Shown here: positions 52,378 to 61,357 of the stretch, piece by piece | Layout of the letters: every line of letters starts with the position of its first letter | Numbering within the stretch: position 1 is the stretch's first letter | DNA from: an uncultured Verrucomicrobiota bacterium | GTDB lineage: Bacteria; Verrucomicrobiota; Verrucomicrobiia; Methylacidiphilales; UBA1321 | Assembly: GCA_903863295.1 (NCBI GenBank) | Contig: CAIPBM010000164.1 | Span: forward strand, 62,001 to 126,000 | Direction of reading: 5' to 3' | DNA: 64,000 bases | The notes under the pieces: model-generated | Databases searched by the model: none | What the model was told of the DNA's origin: nothing | Seen by the model: the letters and a program-made list of their open reading frames with translations, nothing else | Program-made: the position numbers and the translations under genes

Positions 52378-53867
52378 CACGCGACCCTCCTCTGCAGGAA
52401 TTCCTGGACCACCAGGCGGTCGTCGAAGGGATGAAATTGTCCGGCAATTTCCTGTGAAGTCTCGTGGCCCTTGCCCGCCACGCAAACGATGTCGCCCGGC
52501 TTGGCCAGGGCCAACGCGCGCGCAATCGCCTGGCGGCGATCAGTGATGCGTTCATGGCGTCCATCGAAGCGGGCTTCGTTGACGCCTGCTTCCATGTGAT
52601 CAAGGATCACATCAATGTTTTCGTTGCGCGGATTATCGGCGGTGAAGATCGCGTAATCGGCACATTCGACCGCGGCGCGGGCCATGAGCGGACGCTTGAG
52701 GGCATCGCGATTTCCACCGCAGCCGAGCACGGCGATGAGGCGCCCCTTCGTGATGCCGCGCAGCACGGTCAGTGCTTTCCGCACCGCGTCGTCGGTATGC
52801 GCATAGTCAACGACGGCAGTCACGCCATTGGCCGAGATGAATTTCTCCAGGCGGCCGGGAACCTGCGGTGTATCGCGAAGCCGTTCCACGATCACATGCG
52901 GGGCAATGCCCAGCGCCAGCGCACCGCCGATTGCGGCCAGCGCATTGGCGACGTTGAAGGAGCCAATCAGCGGTAGTGTAAAGGGAAAGGTTTCGCGCCC
53001 GATGCGCAGGGTGCCTTCAGTGCCCATGGCGGTGGAAACCAGGTCACGTGCTTCCAGTTCGCTTCCAGCCGTTCCTTTCAGCGTGTAGGAAATCACGCGC
53101 ACGCGGTTGCCGAGCAACTGCATCAGCTTCATGCCATGGGCATCATCCACGTTGATCACGGCCACGCCCGGATTTTCGGTGCGGTCCAAATTCGTAAAGA
53201 GCAGGGTCTTCGCCGCAAAATAATTTTCCATCGACTCGTGATAATCGAGGTGGTCCTGGGTCAGGTTGGTGAAGATGCCGACCTGAAATTCGATCGGCTC
53301 CACGCGACCCTGTTCAAGCGCATGGGAGGAAACCTCCATCACGGCGGAACGGCACCCCGCCGTCTTCATCTGGGCCAGCAGGGAGTGAAGATCGAGCGAC
53401 TCGGGTGTCGTGCGGGAAGAGGGGAGAATTCGCTCACCAATTTCGTAGCGCACCGTGCCGATGAGACCCACGGGAACCTTGGGCTCCGTGAGAAGATGCT
53501 TGAGAATGAACGCCGTGGTCGTCTTCCCATTGGTACCGGTAATGCCCGCAATCTTGAGCGCGCGATCCGGGCGTCCAAAGAAGCTGGCCGACATCGCCGA
53601 CATGGCCCGCCGCGCGCTCTCCACCTGGATAAAAGTCGACCCACGGCCCACGGCAAAGCGGGGATTCTCAAGAACCACGGCGGCAGCACCTTTGTCGCAG
53701 ACTTCGGTGATGTACTGATGACCATCCGACTTCCCGCCTTTCCAGGCAAAGAAGACGTCGTTGGGCTCGACCCGCCGCGAGTCATAGCGCAGGGCGCGGA
53801 TCAGACGGTCGACCGGGCCCTGGATGGACTTGGTCTTCACGTCCTTGAGAATATCGGAAAGTTTCAC
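52377..53867 (-). CDS. murE: UDP-MurNAc-dipeptide--meso-DAP ligase
   Basis: 496 residues. ATP loop GITGTNGKTTTAFIL, NLTQDHLDYH and the specificity motif DNPR (TADNPRNEN), which marks the meso-diaminopimelate enzyme rather than the lysine one. So the cell wall should be of the DAP type. It follows the ftsI gene by 3 nt. Confidence 0.95.
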   Translation of the reverse strand: MKLSDILKDVKTKSIQGPVDRLIRALRYDSRRVEPNDVFFAWKGGKSDGHQYITEVCDKGAAAVVLENPRFAVGRGSTFIQVESARRAMSAMSASFFGRPDRALKIAGITGTNGKTTTAFILKHLLTEPKVPVGLIGTVRYEIGERILPSSRTTPESLDLHSLLAQMKTAGCRSAVMEVSSHALEQGRVEPIEFQVGIFTNLTQDHLDYHESMENYFAAKTLLFTNLDRTENPGVAVINVDDAHGMKLMQLLGNRVRVISYTLKGTAGSELEARDLVSTAMGTEGTLRIGRETFPFTLPLIGSFNVANALAAIGGALALGIAPHVIVERLRDTPQVPGRLEKFISANGVTAVVDYAHTDDAVRKALTVLRGITKGRLIAVLGCGGNRDALKRPLMARAAVECADYAIFTADNPRNENIDVILDHMEAGVNEARFDGRHERITDRRQAIARALALAKPGDIVCVAGKGHETSQEIAGQFHPFDDRLVVQEFLQRRVA

Positions 53868-53870
53868 GGC

Positions 53871-55598
53871 TTACGGGGTGTTGGAAGTTAAAACGGGCGT
53901 CGTGGCCGGAATGTCCGCCGGCAGGTTCAAGAGCTGTGCCATTTGCTGAGCAATCGAGGCGAAGACCGGCGCGGAAACCTCGGCGCCGTAGTACTTGGTG
54001 GTATGAGGTTCGTCGACCATCACGAGGGCGACAAACGCAGGATCCTCGGCCGGCATGAAACCGATGAACGAGGAGACAAACTTCGTGTGGGAATAGGCGC
54101 CATCCACGAATTTCTGCGCCGTGCCGGTCTTGCCCGCAAAGGAGTAACCCGCGCCGGTCGAATCGCGGATGTGGATGGCCTTGGCTGTCCCGTCGATCGT
54201 CACTTGTTGCAAGGCCCGTGCGACCTGATGCGCGACGTCGGGGCTGATGACCTGACGAACGATGTGCGGCTGGTAGACCTGCATGACATGCCCGTTCTGG
54301 TCGGTGACTTTTTGCACCAAACGCGGTACGACCAGTCGTCCGCCATTGGCGATGACACTCATGGCGGAGACCATCTGGATCGGAGTGGCGGCCACTTCCT
54401 GGCCCATCGGAATGCGGGTGATCGACAGGGCGCTCCACTTGCTGATGGGGCGGAGCAATCCAGCCGATTCTCCCTGCTGCTCAAGCAGATTAGTCCGCTG
54501 TCCGATACCAAACGCCGTCGCGTATTTGTAGAGCTTCTCTTCGCCCAATTGCAGACCCAGCTTGGCGAAACCGATGTTGCTCGATTGCGCCATCACCTCG
54601 AGCACGGGCAAGGTGCCGTTCTTTTCATCGTCCTTCAGCGTCCGACCGTAATAGGTGAAGGTGCCGTTTTCGCAATTGATCGGCGTGTTGAGATTAACCA
54701 GATTTTCATTCAGCGCCCCGGCCAGCGTGATGATCTTGAAGATCGAACCCGGTTCGACCATGTCCGTGATGCAGCGATTCCGCACCGCATCCTGCTTGAA
54801 GGTGCTGCTGTCGTTCGGATCGTAGGTCGGACGCGATCCCATCGCCATGATCTCGCCCGTGTGGGGATCCATGACGATGATGTAAGCGGCATTCGGCGTA
54901 TACGTTTGCACGATCTGGTCGAGTTCATCCTCGACCACATGTTGAATCGCCATCCGGACGGTCAATGTTACATCGTAGCCGTCGACGGCAGGCGTTTCCG
55001 GGCTCTGGTAACCGGCGATCTCATGCTTCAGTCCGTCACGCTCAACCCACCGTTCGCCCGGGACGCCGCTAAGCGCCTTGTCCATTTCCTTTTCAATGCC
55101 GGAAAGTCCATGCCCGTCTCCATCGACAAAACCGAGGACATGGGCCGCCAGGTCGTTGTTGGGATAATAGCGCTGGTCATGCGGGGTAAAGATCAGGCTG
55201 TTCCACTTCAAGTCATGCAGTTTCGCAGTTACATCTTCCGTCAGGTTATCCGCCACGTTCCAGTGGCGGTTGCGGGGATCAAATTCGGAGGTGAGTTGTT
55301 GCTCGGGGATCTGCAAAATGCCCGCCAGTTGCGCCAATTGTTCTGCGGGATGGTCGAGGAGCTTTCCGTCGAGAAAGAGATCGGTCTTCACCCGCGTTTC
55401 AGCGAGGAGATTGCCGTCATTGTCAAAAATCGATCCCCGTTCCGGGGCGATCTTTTCCGGATGCAGATGGTTCTTCACCGCCATCTTCCAATAGCGGTCA
55501 TGGGAGACGAGCTGGATTTGGATCAGGTTCAGGGAGATGACCGTGAAGCCGCAAGCCAGGCAAGCCAGGATCCAGATGGCGCGGGTGCGGTGTTGCAT
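53871..55598 (-). CDS. ftsI: Septal transpeptidase (class B PBP, FtsI/PBP3)
   Basis: 575 residues. One N-terminal membrane helix (about 7-27), dimer/pedestal domain with ERGSIFDNDGNLLAE, then the penicillin-binding domain. Active-site motifs: SIFK (in VEPGSIFKIIT), SSN (AQSSNIGFAK) and KTGT (FAGKTGTAQK). No PASTA repeats. It crosslinks peptidoglycan at the septum with FtsW. It lies 7 nt after the ftsL-like gene. Confidence 0.95.
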   Translation of the reverse strand: MQHRTRAIWILACLACGFTVISLNLIQIQLVSHDRYWKMAVKNHLHPEKIAPERGSIFDNDGNLLAETRVKTDLFLDGKLLDHPAEQLAQLAGILQIPEQQLTSEFDPRNRHWNVADNLTEDVTAKLHDLKWNSLIFTPHDQRYYPNNDLAAHVLGFVDGDGHGLSGIEKEMDKALSGVPGERWVERDGLKHEIAGYQSPETPAVDGYDVTLTVRMAIQHVVEDELDQIVQTYTPNAAYIIVMDPHTGEIMAMGSRPTYDPNDSSTFKQDAVRNRCITDMVEPGSIFKIITLAGALNENLVNLNTPINCENGTFTYYGRTLKDDEKNGTLPVLEVMAQSSNIGFAKLGLQLGEEKLYKYATAFGIGQRTNLLEQQGESAGLLRPISKWSALSITRIPMGQEVAATPIQMVSAMSVIANGGRLVVPRLVQKVTDQNGHVMQVYQPHIVRQVISPDVAHQVARALQQVTIDGTAKAIHIRDSTGAGYSFAGKTGTAQKFVDGAYSHTKFVSSFIGFMPAEDPAFVALVMVDEPHTTKYYGAEVSAPVFASIAQQMAQLLNLPADIPATTPVLTSNTP

Positions 55599-55605
55599 GG
55601 TGAAG

Positions 55606-56022
55606 TTAGTGGATCACCGGCGGTGTGGCGTTGGCCGTCGCCGGGAGGGAACTGAGGTTCAGGGCGGTATTCGGCATCGTCCCGATCTGGGCCAGGCGTG
55701 CACGGGTGTTTTGATCCAGGCGAACCCAGTTCGCGCGGCCATCACCCCAGGAAACGAGGCTGGAATGCATCTGCGCGAGGCGCCGCTGGAGGAGCTTGGG
55801 GGATTTCATGCCGACGAGGTCGCCGCTCAATTCCGCATTGCGCGTGTTGATCTTGTCGAGCTGGAGCTGCAGCCGGTGCGTCTCCTCGGCAAGATGCAGG
55901 TTGTAGTTCTTGGACAACATGTAAAACAGGCCAAGGCCGGCCAACATGCTGGCGATCAGGACCCACTTCACCACACCCATCCAGTGCAGGGACTGGCTGT
56001 TTTTCATGCGATTGCGGCTCAT
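55606..56022 (-). CDS. ftsL: FtsL-like divisome protein
   Basis: 138 residues. One membrane helix (about 17-36) followed by a coiled coil (about 44-75, HRLQLQLDKINTRNAELSG), the FtsL/FtsB plan, with a Pro/Ala tail. The sequence itself is not conserved enough for proof; the call rests on topology and position between rsmH and ftsI. It overlaps rsmH by 4 nt. Confidence 0.7.
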   Translation of the reverse strand: MSRNRMKNSQSLHWMGVVKWVLIASMLAGLGLFYMLSKNYNLHLAEETHRLQLQLDKINTRNAELSGDLVGMKSPKLLQRRLAQMHSSLVSWGDGRANWVRLDQNTRARLAQIGTMPNTALNLSSLPATANATPPVIH

Positions 56023-56981
56023 AGGATTGGCTCCTTGTTGCGGACGGCGACGCGCAGACGGGCGCTGCGGGCGCGGGGGTTTTTCTCAATCTCTTCGTTG
56101 CTGGGCAAAAAGCGCTTCACCCGGTCCAGGTGATGGGTCGGGTTCTTCACCGTGTTGGGGTGCCGGGGCGTATCGAGCCACTCCGAGCCCCGTTCCCGCA
56201 GGAACTGTTTGACGACACGGTCCTCTCCCGAGTGAAAGCTGATGACAGCAAGCACGGCTCCGGGTTTCATGATCTCCACCGCCTGCGGCAGGGCCGCTAG
56301 CAGCGCCTCCTCTTCTCGGTTGACGGAAATTCGTAAAGCCTGGAAGACCTTCGTAGCCGGATGTATTCCCCCAGCTCGTCGGTGTGGAAGCGTCTCGGCC
56401 ACCACCGTTGCCAGATCGGTGGTGGTGCGGAAGGGCGCACGTTGGCGCCGTGCCGCCAGGGCCCGGGCCACCCGCCTTGCTTCTCGTTCTCCACCATGTT
56501 CATAAAAAAGTCGGCTTAGTTCACCTTCAGGAAGTTCGTTCACCAGATCGGCTGCTGTCGGCCCGCCGCGCCGGTCCATGCGCATATCGAGCGGTCCCTC
56601 GGCCCGGAAGCTGAAGCCCCGCTCCGGGGCGTCCAGTTGCGGCGACGAGACGCCAAGATCCAAGAGAATCCCGTCGACCTTGTCCCAGCCGTGTTCGATG
56701 CTGCATGTTTTCAATTCCTTAAAGTTCCGTTGCTTCCATGTAAATTGTTCCGGCCATTGGGCCTCCAGCGCCCGCGCCGCGTCTTCCGCGGCACTGTCCT
56801 GATCCAGCCCCAGGACCGATGCTCCCCCCTCCAACAGCGCGCGCGAGTGACCGCCGCGCCCGAAGGTCCCGTCGATCCATCGCTGACCGGGACGCACGTC
56901 CGCCGCCGCCAGCACTTCTGCCAGCAGCACGGGTATGTGTTCTCCCCCGCCTCCCCCGTCGTCCCCGCTCTTGCTCACCAA
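56019..56981 (-). CDS. rsmH: 16S rRNA m4C1402 methyltransferase RsmH (MraW)
   Basis: 320 residues. Start is TTG 56981 or GTG 56978 (ATG absent). EHIPVLLAEVL, the SAM loop WIDGTFGRGGHSRALLE, GILLDLGVSSPQLD and VISFHSGEDRVVKQFL are typical RsmH. A Gly-rich N-terminal stretch of five G is unusual. It starts one nucleotide after the stop of the 60-residue gene. Confidence 0.94.
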   Translation of the reverse strand: MVSKSGDDGGGGGEHIPVLLAEVLAAADVRPGQRWIDGTFGRGGHSRALLEGGASVLGLDQDSAAEDAARALEAQWPEQFTWKQRNFKELKTCSIEHGWDKVDGILLDLGVSSPQLDAPERGFSFRAEGPLDMRMDRRGGPTAADLVNELPEGELSRLFYEHGGEREARRVARALAARRQRAPFRTTTDLATVVAETLPHRRAGGIHPATKVFQALRISVNREEEALLAALPQAVEIMKPGAVLAVISFHSGEDRVVKQFLRERGSEWLDTPRHPNTVKNPTHHLDRVKRFLPSNEEIEKNPRARSARLRVAVRNKEPIL

Positions 56982-56982
56982 C

Positions 56983-57165
56983 TCAACTCATTTTCCAGCG
57001 CCAGGCCGGAGCCAGGGCCGGTCGCTTTAATCCCACGAGTTCAAAGGCATTGCGGCGGGCCAGCTTGACTACCGAGGAGCCAATAATCTCTCCTTCGGAA
57101 TCCTTCTCCGCCTCGAATCCGTAAACCATTTGTCTGCGCACAAGACCTTTGATTTTGATTTCCAT
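56983..57165 (-). CDS. 60-residue protein between mraZ and rsmH
   Basis: 60 residues from ATG 57165 with GAGGA upstream; the frame runs further to 57318 but without a start signal. It begins MEIKIKGLVRRQMVYGFEAE and ends with a basic tail KRPALAPAWRWKMS. Soluble, no motif I know. Tight linkage to rsmH suggests a conserved role in the cluster, perhaps regulatory. Confidence 0.6.
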   Translation of the reverse strand: MEIKIKGLVRRQMVYGFEAEKDSEGEIIGSSVVKLARRNAFELVGLKRPALAPAWRWKMS

Positions 57166-57192
57166 ATTCCTCGTTTCGCCTGCGTGGTTAAA

Positions 57193-57290
57193 CGACGGAC
57201 AAGCCGTCGCTGATGCCGCTTTTAGGTGACGAGGAGTAAGGCATCGGTTACATCCTCGTTCGGTTCTGGCCCCTGCCGACACCCGTCGGC
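57193..57290 (-). promoter_or_regulatory. Structured mraZ intercistronic region
   Basis: In the 153-nt gap between mraZ and the 60-residue gene two hairpins are visible: CGACGG (57193-57198) / CCGTCG (57204-57209), and GCCGAC (57275-57280) / GTCGGC (57285-57290), the latter extendable with mismatches. It may attenuate or process the dcw transcript. Confidence 0.35.
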
Positions 57291-57318
57291 CAGGCCCTCG
57301 AAAAATGGAGCGGGACAA

Positions 57319-57759
57319 TCATAAGCCAATCGCGCTGAGCGCCTCCTCCACGGTCATCGTCGCCGTGTCCTTCTTTTCCCAGGTGGCTTTGTCCCAAATT
57401 TGAAAATGATCAAGGCGTCCGATCAGCACGGCCTCTTTTTTCAGGCCCGCGCCCTCGCGCAGCTTCTCTTTCACCATGATGCGGCCCTGCTGGTCGAACG
57501 TGGCGCTTTGGGCCTTGCTGGCCAGAACTTCCACGCCGAGCCGCATCGGATCGGCCGATTTCAGCAGGGAAACCTGCTCCTGCAACCGGCCCAGCCACGA
57601 GGCGGGATAGACCTTCAGGCATTTATCCGACGAGGGCAGAACAAACAGGCTCTCCTCAAACGAGGGCTGCCGCCACTCCGAAGGCACGGTGATCCGTCCT
57701 TTGGCATCAAAGGCATGCCGGAAGGTGTCCGTGTAGGAGGCACGTGCCAAGTTTGTCAT
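57319..57759 (-). CDS. mraZ: Transcriptional regulator MraZ
   Basis: 146 residues from ATG 57759. Two SpoVT/AbrB-type halves: FRHAFDAKGRITVPSEWR (about 13-30) and SATFDQQGRIMVKEKLR (about 85-101), each with the D-x-x-G-R-I/V core. MraZ forms a ring and represses the dcw operon at repeats upstream of its own gene. First gene of the cluster. Confidence 0.93.
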   Translation of the reverse strand: MTNLARASYTDTFRHAFDAKGRITVPSEWRQPSFEESLFVLPSSDKCLKVYPASWLGRLQEQVSLLKSADPMRLGVEVLASKAQSATFDQQGRIMVKEKLREGAGLKKEAVLIGRLDHFQIWDKATWEKKDTATMTVEEALSAIGL

Positions 57760-57765
57760 ATTTTT

Positions 57766-57801
57766 AACCACTACCCTTATTTTTCTGCCACAACAACCCA
57801 C
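57766..57801 (-). promoter_or_regulatory. Putative MraZ box
   Basis: Read on the minus strand, TGGGT, TGGCA (10 nt later) and TGGTT (20 nt further) are in helical phase just upstream of mraZ. MraZ is known to bind TGGGN direct repeats spaced by 5 nt. The middle and last copies are imperfect, so this is tentative. Confidence 0.45.
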
Positions 57802-57982
57802 TTTTAGACACCAAGCGGGCTCAAGGGTCAACTCTAATCGTGAAAAAACGTCACTTTTTCCAGAGGAACGGGCTTCCCCACCAAGGCTTTACCGCAAGTG
57901 GCCGTTAAGCCCGTTTAAAAGGGGCATTAAAACGACATGAGTTGCTCCCTTTCGGGGAAATGGCTAAGGTTTGCCTCTTCCT

Positions 57983-58822
57983 ATGGCCAAGCATCTTGCC
58001 ACCATCACTCTCATCGGCCACGACAAGGCTGGCGTCATCGCCCGGATCACCCAGCTTCTCTTCCAGCTGGGCGCCAATATCGAAGCGCTGGAAGAGCAGG
58101 TGACCCGCGGCCAATTCAGCATGAACCTCCAGGCTTCGTGGACATCGGCCCGGTTCGACCAGGCCCGGATTCAAGCCAGCGTCGCTGACACGGCCCAAGA
58201 CTTGGGCATGGAAGCGAAGGTTCACTTTACTCCGCCGGGTCGCCAGCGTCTCGCGCTTTTGGTCACGAAGGAGCCTCATGTCCTGGAAGGTTTGTTAAGT
58301 CAATCGGTCAAAAGCCTTGGCGCGCAGCCCGCCCTGGTCATTGGCAGTCGACCCGACCTGGAGCCTCTCGCCCGCAAGCGGAAGCTTCCCTTTTACCACG
58401 TTCCATTCCTCGACCGCCCCAAGTCGGAAAAGCAAGTCATGGCGATTTTAGAAGAGCATGCGGTTAATTTTATTGTCCTGGCCCGGTTCATGAAAATCCT
58501 CTCGCCCAACTTCGTCTGGCGCTGGAAAAACAAGATCATCAATATCCACCCCTCTCTGTTGCCTGCTTTTCCCGGGGCAAATGCCTACCGTCAGGCCTAC
58601 GAACGCGGGGTCAAAATTGTCGGCGTCACCGCCCACTTCGTCACGCCACAACTGGATGAGGGCCCCATCATCGCCCAGGAAGTGCTCAAAGTCCGGCCCA
58701 ACGAGCCGTTGGCCAGTATTGTCAAGCGAGGCCAGGCTCTTGAAACCAAATGCACCCTCCGGGCCGTGCGTTCTTACGTCACCAAGCGCCTCGACGTCCA
58801 TTGGGGCCGGGTCTACTCTTGA
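57983..58822 (+). CDS. purU: Formyltetrahydrofolate deformylase
   Basis: 279 residues from ATG 57983. N-terminal ACT domain (about 4-80, ITLIGHDKAGVIARITQLL) and C-terminal formyltransferase fold with VLARFMKILSPNFV, INIHPSLLPAF and the catalytic GVTAHFVTPQLDEGPII. PurU releases formate from 10-formyl-THF to balance one-carbon units. It is divergent from mraZ across a 223-nt gap. The ACT domain distinguishes it from PurN. Confidence 0.92.
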   Translation: MAKHLATITLIGHDKAGVIARITQLLFQLGANIEALEEQVTRGQFSMNLQASWTSARFDQARIQASVADTAQDLGMEAKVHFTPPGRQRLALLVTKEPHVLEGLLSQSVKSLGAQPALVIGSRPDLEPLARKRKLPFYHVPFLDRPKSEKQVMAILEEHAVNFIVLARFMKILSPNFVWRWKNKIINIHPSLLPAFPGANAYRQAYERGVKIVGVTAHFVTPQLDEGPIIAQEVLKVRPNEPLASIVKRGQALETKCTLRAVRSYVTKRLDVHWGRVYS

Positions 58823-58839
58823 TCAAGGAGAACAAAGCC

Positions 58840-59625
58840 ATGTCCTCGCTCATTCCCGGTCTCGTTTCGATCACGTTTCGTAACCTCGCCCCTCCGGAGT
58901 TAATCGACCTGGTGCGTTCCGCCGAACTCAAGGCGATTGAGTGGGGGGGTGACGTTCATGTTCCCCACGGCGACACCGCGAGGGCCAGGGAAGTCCGTCA
59001 ACAGACGCTCGATGCAGGACTTGCCGTGGCGGCCTATGGATCCTATTACCGCTTGGGAGTCAGTGAGGCGCAGGGACTGCCCTTTACGCAGGTTCTTGCG
59101 AGCGCGGCGGAATTGGGAGCGCCGACGATACGGGTCTGGGCGGGAAACAAGGGAGCCCAGGAGACAACCGCTCCCGAGCGTCGGGAGATCATCGCCGACG
59201 CGTTGCGCGTCGCCGATCTGGCGCAGGAGCAGAACGTGGGCATCAGCCTGGAGTACCACGCCAATACCCTGACCGATCAGCGTGAATCGGTGCAGGAACT
59301 TCTCAAGGAATTGGCTCACCCGAATATCGATTTTCTTTGGCAGACGTCTAATGGTGAAAAGGTGGAAGCTTGCCTCGAGCGCCTGGCGGATGTTTTGCCA
59401 AGAGTGCGGCACGCACACGTTTTTCATTGGTGGCCGAATTCGGCGAACCGGTTTCCTCTCGCCGATGGTGAGGCCGATTGGTTGAAATATCTGAAAATCC
59501 TTTCTCGCCCGGGTAAGGCGATGCCCTGCCTCCTTGAATTCGTCCGGGGCGATAGCCCGGAGCAATTCCTTGAGGACGCCGCCACGTTGCGACGCTTGAT
59601 CGCAGCCGTGGAGAAGTCCAGCTAA
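58840..59625 (+). CDS. Sugar phosphate isomerase/epimerase-like TIM barrel
   Basis: 261 residues from ATG 58840 (AAGGAG upstream). The xylose isomerase-like TIM barrel fold shows ELKAIEWGGDVHVP, RVWAGNKG, ISLEYHANTLTD and HVFHWWPN, with E/D/H residues placed to bind a metal. Substrate unknown. It follows purU by 17 nt and is likely co-transcribed. Confidence 0.78.
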   Translation: MSSLIPGLVSITFRNLAPPELIDLVRSAELKAIEWGGDVHVPHGDTARAREVRQQTLDAGLAVAAYGSYYRLGVSEAQGLPFTQVLASAAELGAPTIRVWAGNKGAQETTAPERREIIADALRVADLAQEQNVGISLEYHANTLTDQRESVQELLKELAHPNIDFLWQTSNGEKVEACLERLADVLPRVRHAHVFHWWPNSANRFPLADGEADWLKYLKILSRPGKAMPCLLEFVRGDSPEQFLEDAATLRRLIAAVEKSS

Positions 59626-59647
59626 TCGTCTTGCCAGGTATCCCGAG

Positions 59648-60421
59648 CTAGTGGCTCAAAAGCCCCTTCAGATAATCGTAGCTGATCTTGATCGAATCGA
59701 ATGGATCGCCCGGACAGACATCCTGCTCAACGATGAGCCATTCAGTACCGGCTTTCTCGGCGGCGGCGATGATCCGCTTCCAGTCCAGATTGCCCTGGCC
59801 GATTTCGGCAAAGACCGGCTTGTCCTTGATGAACGCGTAATCCTTGAGATGGAGGAGGGGAGCGCGTCCGGAAAGTTTTTCCAGCCACGCCACCGGATCG
59901 CCGCCGCCGTACTGGACCCAGTAGGTATCCAGTTCCGCCTTGAGATGAGCGGGATTTGTTTTCTCGTAAATGTAGTCGAGAATCGTGGCGTTCCCCAGTC
60001 GCACAAATTCGAGCGCGTGATTGTGGTAGCTGAGCGTGCAGCCATTCCGGGCCAGCACGGCACCTGAAGCATCAAGTTGGCTGATCAGATTTTCCACCGA
60101 TTCCTGATTGTCAAAATCGATGCCGGCGGGCCAGGGATAAGCGGTATGGGTTGCGCCGATTTGCTTGAGTCGCTCGACGACCGCTTCTGGCTTTTGCAGG
60201 ATGGATTCAGACGATTCATGCGTCGCGCAGACCTTAAGTCCGGCGTCATCCAGGACTTTTTTTGCTTCAGGGTAGGAAATCCCGATGCCGCTGACTTGCA
60301 CGGCCCGGTAACCAATTTGGCGAACCTTTTCCACGGCCATTTGAAAATCGGGCAGAGTCTTGGTGAAATTGCGCAGGGTGTAGAGCTGCAGGGCGACGTT
60401 ATCGAGAGTGTAAGTGGGCAT
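59648..60421 (-). CDS. Sugar phosphate isomerase/epimerase (IolE-like)
   Basis: 257 residues. Xylose isomerase-like TIM barrel with YRAVQVSGIG, SYHNHALEF, AELDTYWVQYGGGD, LLHLKDY and WLIVEQD, the usual metal-binding E-D-H-E set for this family. It could act on inositol or another sugar; not determinable. Convergent with the preceding gene, 22-nt gap. It belongs to the same superfamily as its neighbour but to a different subgroup. Confidence 0.8.
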   Translation of the reverse strand: MPTYTLDNVALQLYTLRNFTKTLPDFQMAVEKVRQIGYRAVQVSGIGISYPEAKKVLDDAGLKVCATHESSESILQKPEAVVERLKQIGATHTAYPWPAGIDFDNQESVENLISQLDASGAVLARNGCTLSYHNHALEFVRLGNATILDYIYEKTNPAHLKAELDTYWVQYGGGDPVAWLEKLSGRAPLLHLKDYAFIKDKPVFAEIGQGNLDWKRIIAAAEKAGTEWLIVEQDVCPGDPFDSIKISYDYLKGLLSH

Positions 60422-60605
60422 GCGGGTTGAGAGTTAACTACCAAATGACAAGAGGAGACGCGAGTTTATCCGTGCGTTTTGCGAAGGAGCTTCATTCACT
60501 ACTTGAACTAGAGGAACAGGGGGGGCGAATGCAGGCGGCAAAGTGACGGACAGGTTACGACTACCAACCTTGTCATCATCGGAGTCCCTGATATAGGTTA
60601 AGGCC

Positions 60606-61352
60606 ATGATGAGTCGAATGACACGAGCCTTGGCGTTCTTAACTTTCACCGGAATTTCGTTGACGACGACATGGGCGCAGCAACCCGCTCTCGATTCACT
60701 CAACCTCAATTCCAATCAAGCCCCCGCTGCTCCGGCACCCTCGCCTGCTCCTGTCGCGACGAGTGATGCCTCCACGACCCAGCTTCGCGAGGCATTGCAA
60801 CTCATGCAGAACGGGCAATTGGACGAGGCGCTGGCCAAGGTGAATGCCGTCATCCAGTCAGCCCCCAACAGTCCCGATGGTTACGGGTTGCGGGGGACGA
60901 TCTATTCCAAGAAAAAAATGTGGACTCAGTCGACGCAAGATTTCCAAAAAGTACTCGCGCTGACGCCCAACAGTGTCCCGGCCCGGTTCAACCTCGCTGA
61001 GTTGAATTTCATGCAAAAGCTCTACGATCAGGCCCGTCCCGGCTTTCTTGATCTCGAAACTGACGCTGACTTGGGCGATCTGGCGACGTACAAGGTTTTC
61101 CTCTGCGATCTCTACGGCGGACATGATGCCATCGCCAAGCAGGAATTTGATGCGTTCAATGACAAAGGCACGGGTGCCTCCTATTATTTTGGGAACGCAG
61201 CATGGTTCCTTTATCATCACCAGACGGAAGACGCCCGGGGATGGCTTGTCTCGGCCTCTCACATTTTCGCCCCGGCCAAGCTTAATCTCTATTCGTCCAG
61301 TTTGATTGATCTCGGCTATCTTCCGCTGCCCCCGGCACCGGCGGCGAATTAG
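60606..61352 (+). CDS. Exported TPR protein
   Basis: 248 residues. Signal peptide to about residue 24 (TWAQQ), a Pro/Ala-rich stretch, then two or three TPR units (about 58-160, LREALQLMQNGQLDEALAKVN and following). Ends with a Pro-rich tail. Probably a periplasmic scaffold. Its stop is 5 nt before the MFS gene. Confidence 0.75.
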   Translation: MMSRMTRALAFLTFTGISLTTTWAQQPALDSLNLNSNQAPAAPAPSPAPVATSDASTTQLREALQLMQNGQLDEALAKVNAVIQSAPNSPDGYGLRGTIYSKKKMWTQSTQDFQKVLALTPNSVPARFNLAELNFMQKLYDQARPGFLDLETDADLGDLATYKVFLCDLYGGHDAIAKQEFDAFNDKGTGASYYFGNAAWFLYHHQTEDARGWLVSASHIFAPAKLNLYSSSLIDLGYLPLPPAPAAN

Positions 61353-61357
61353 TCACG

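Noticed and set aside
51184-52434. 416-codon plus-strand frame opposite murF
   Set aside because: murF carries complete Mur-ligase motifs; the opposite frame is a shadow of high-GC codon periodicity.
53943-55655. 570-codon plus-strand frame opposite ftsI
   Set aside because: ftsI on the other strand has all three penicillin-binding motifs; the plus frame is Arg/Gly/Asp/His-rich with no recognisable domain.
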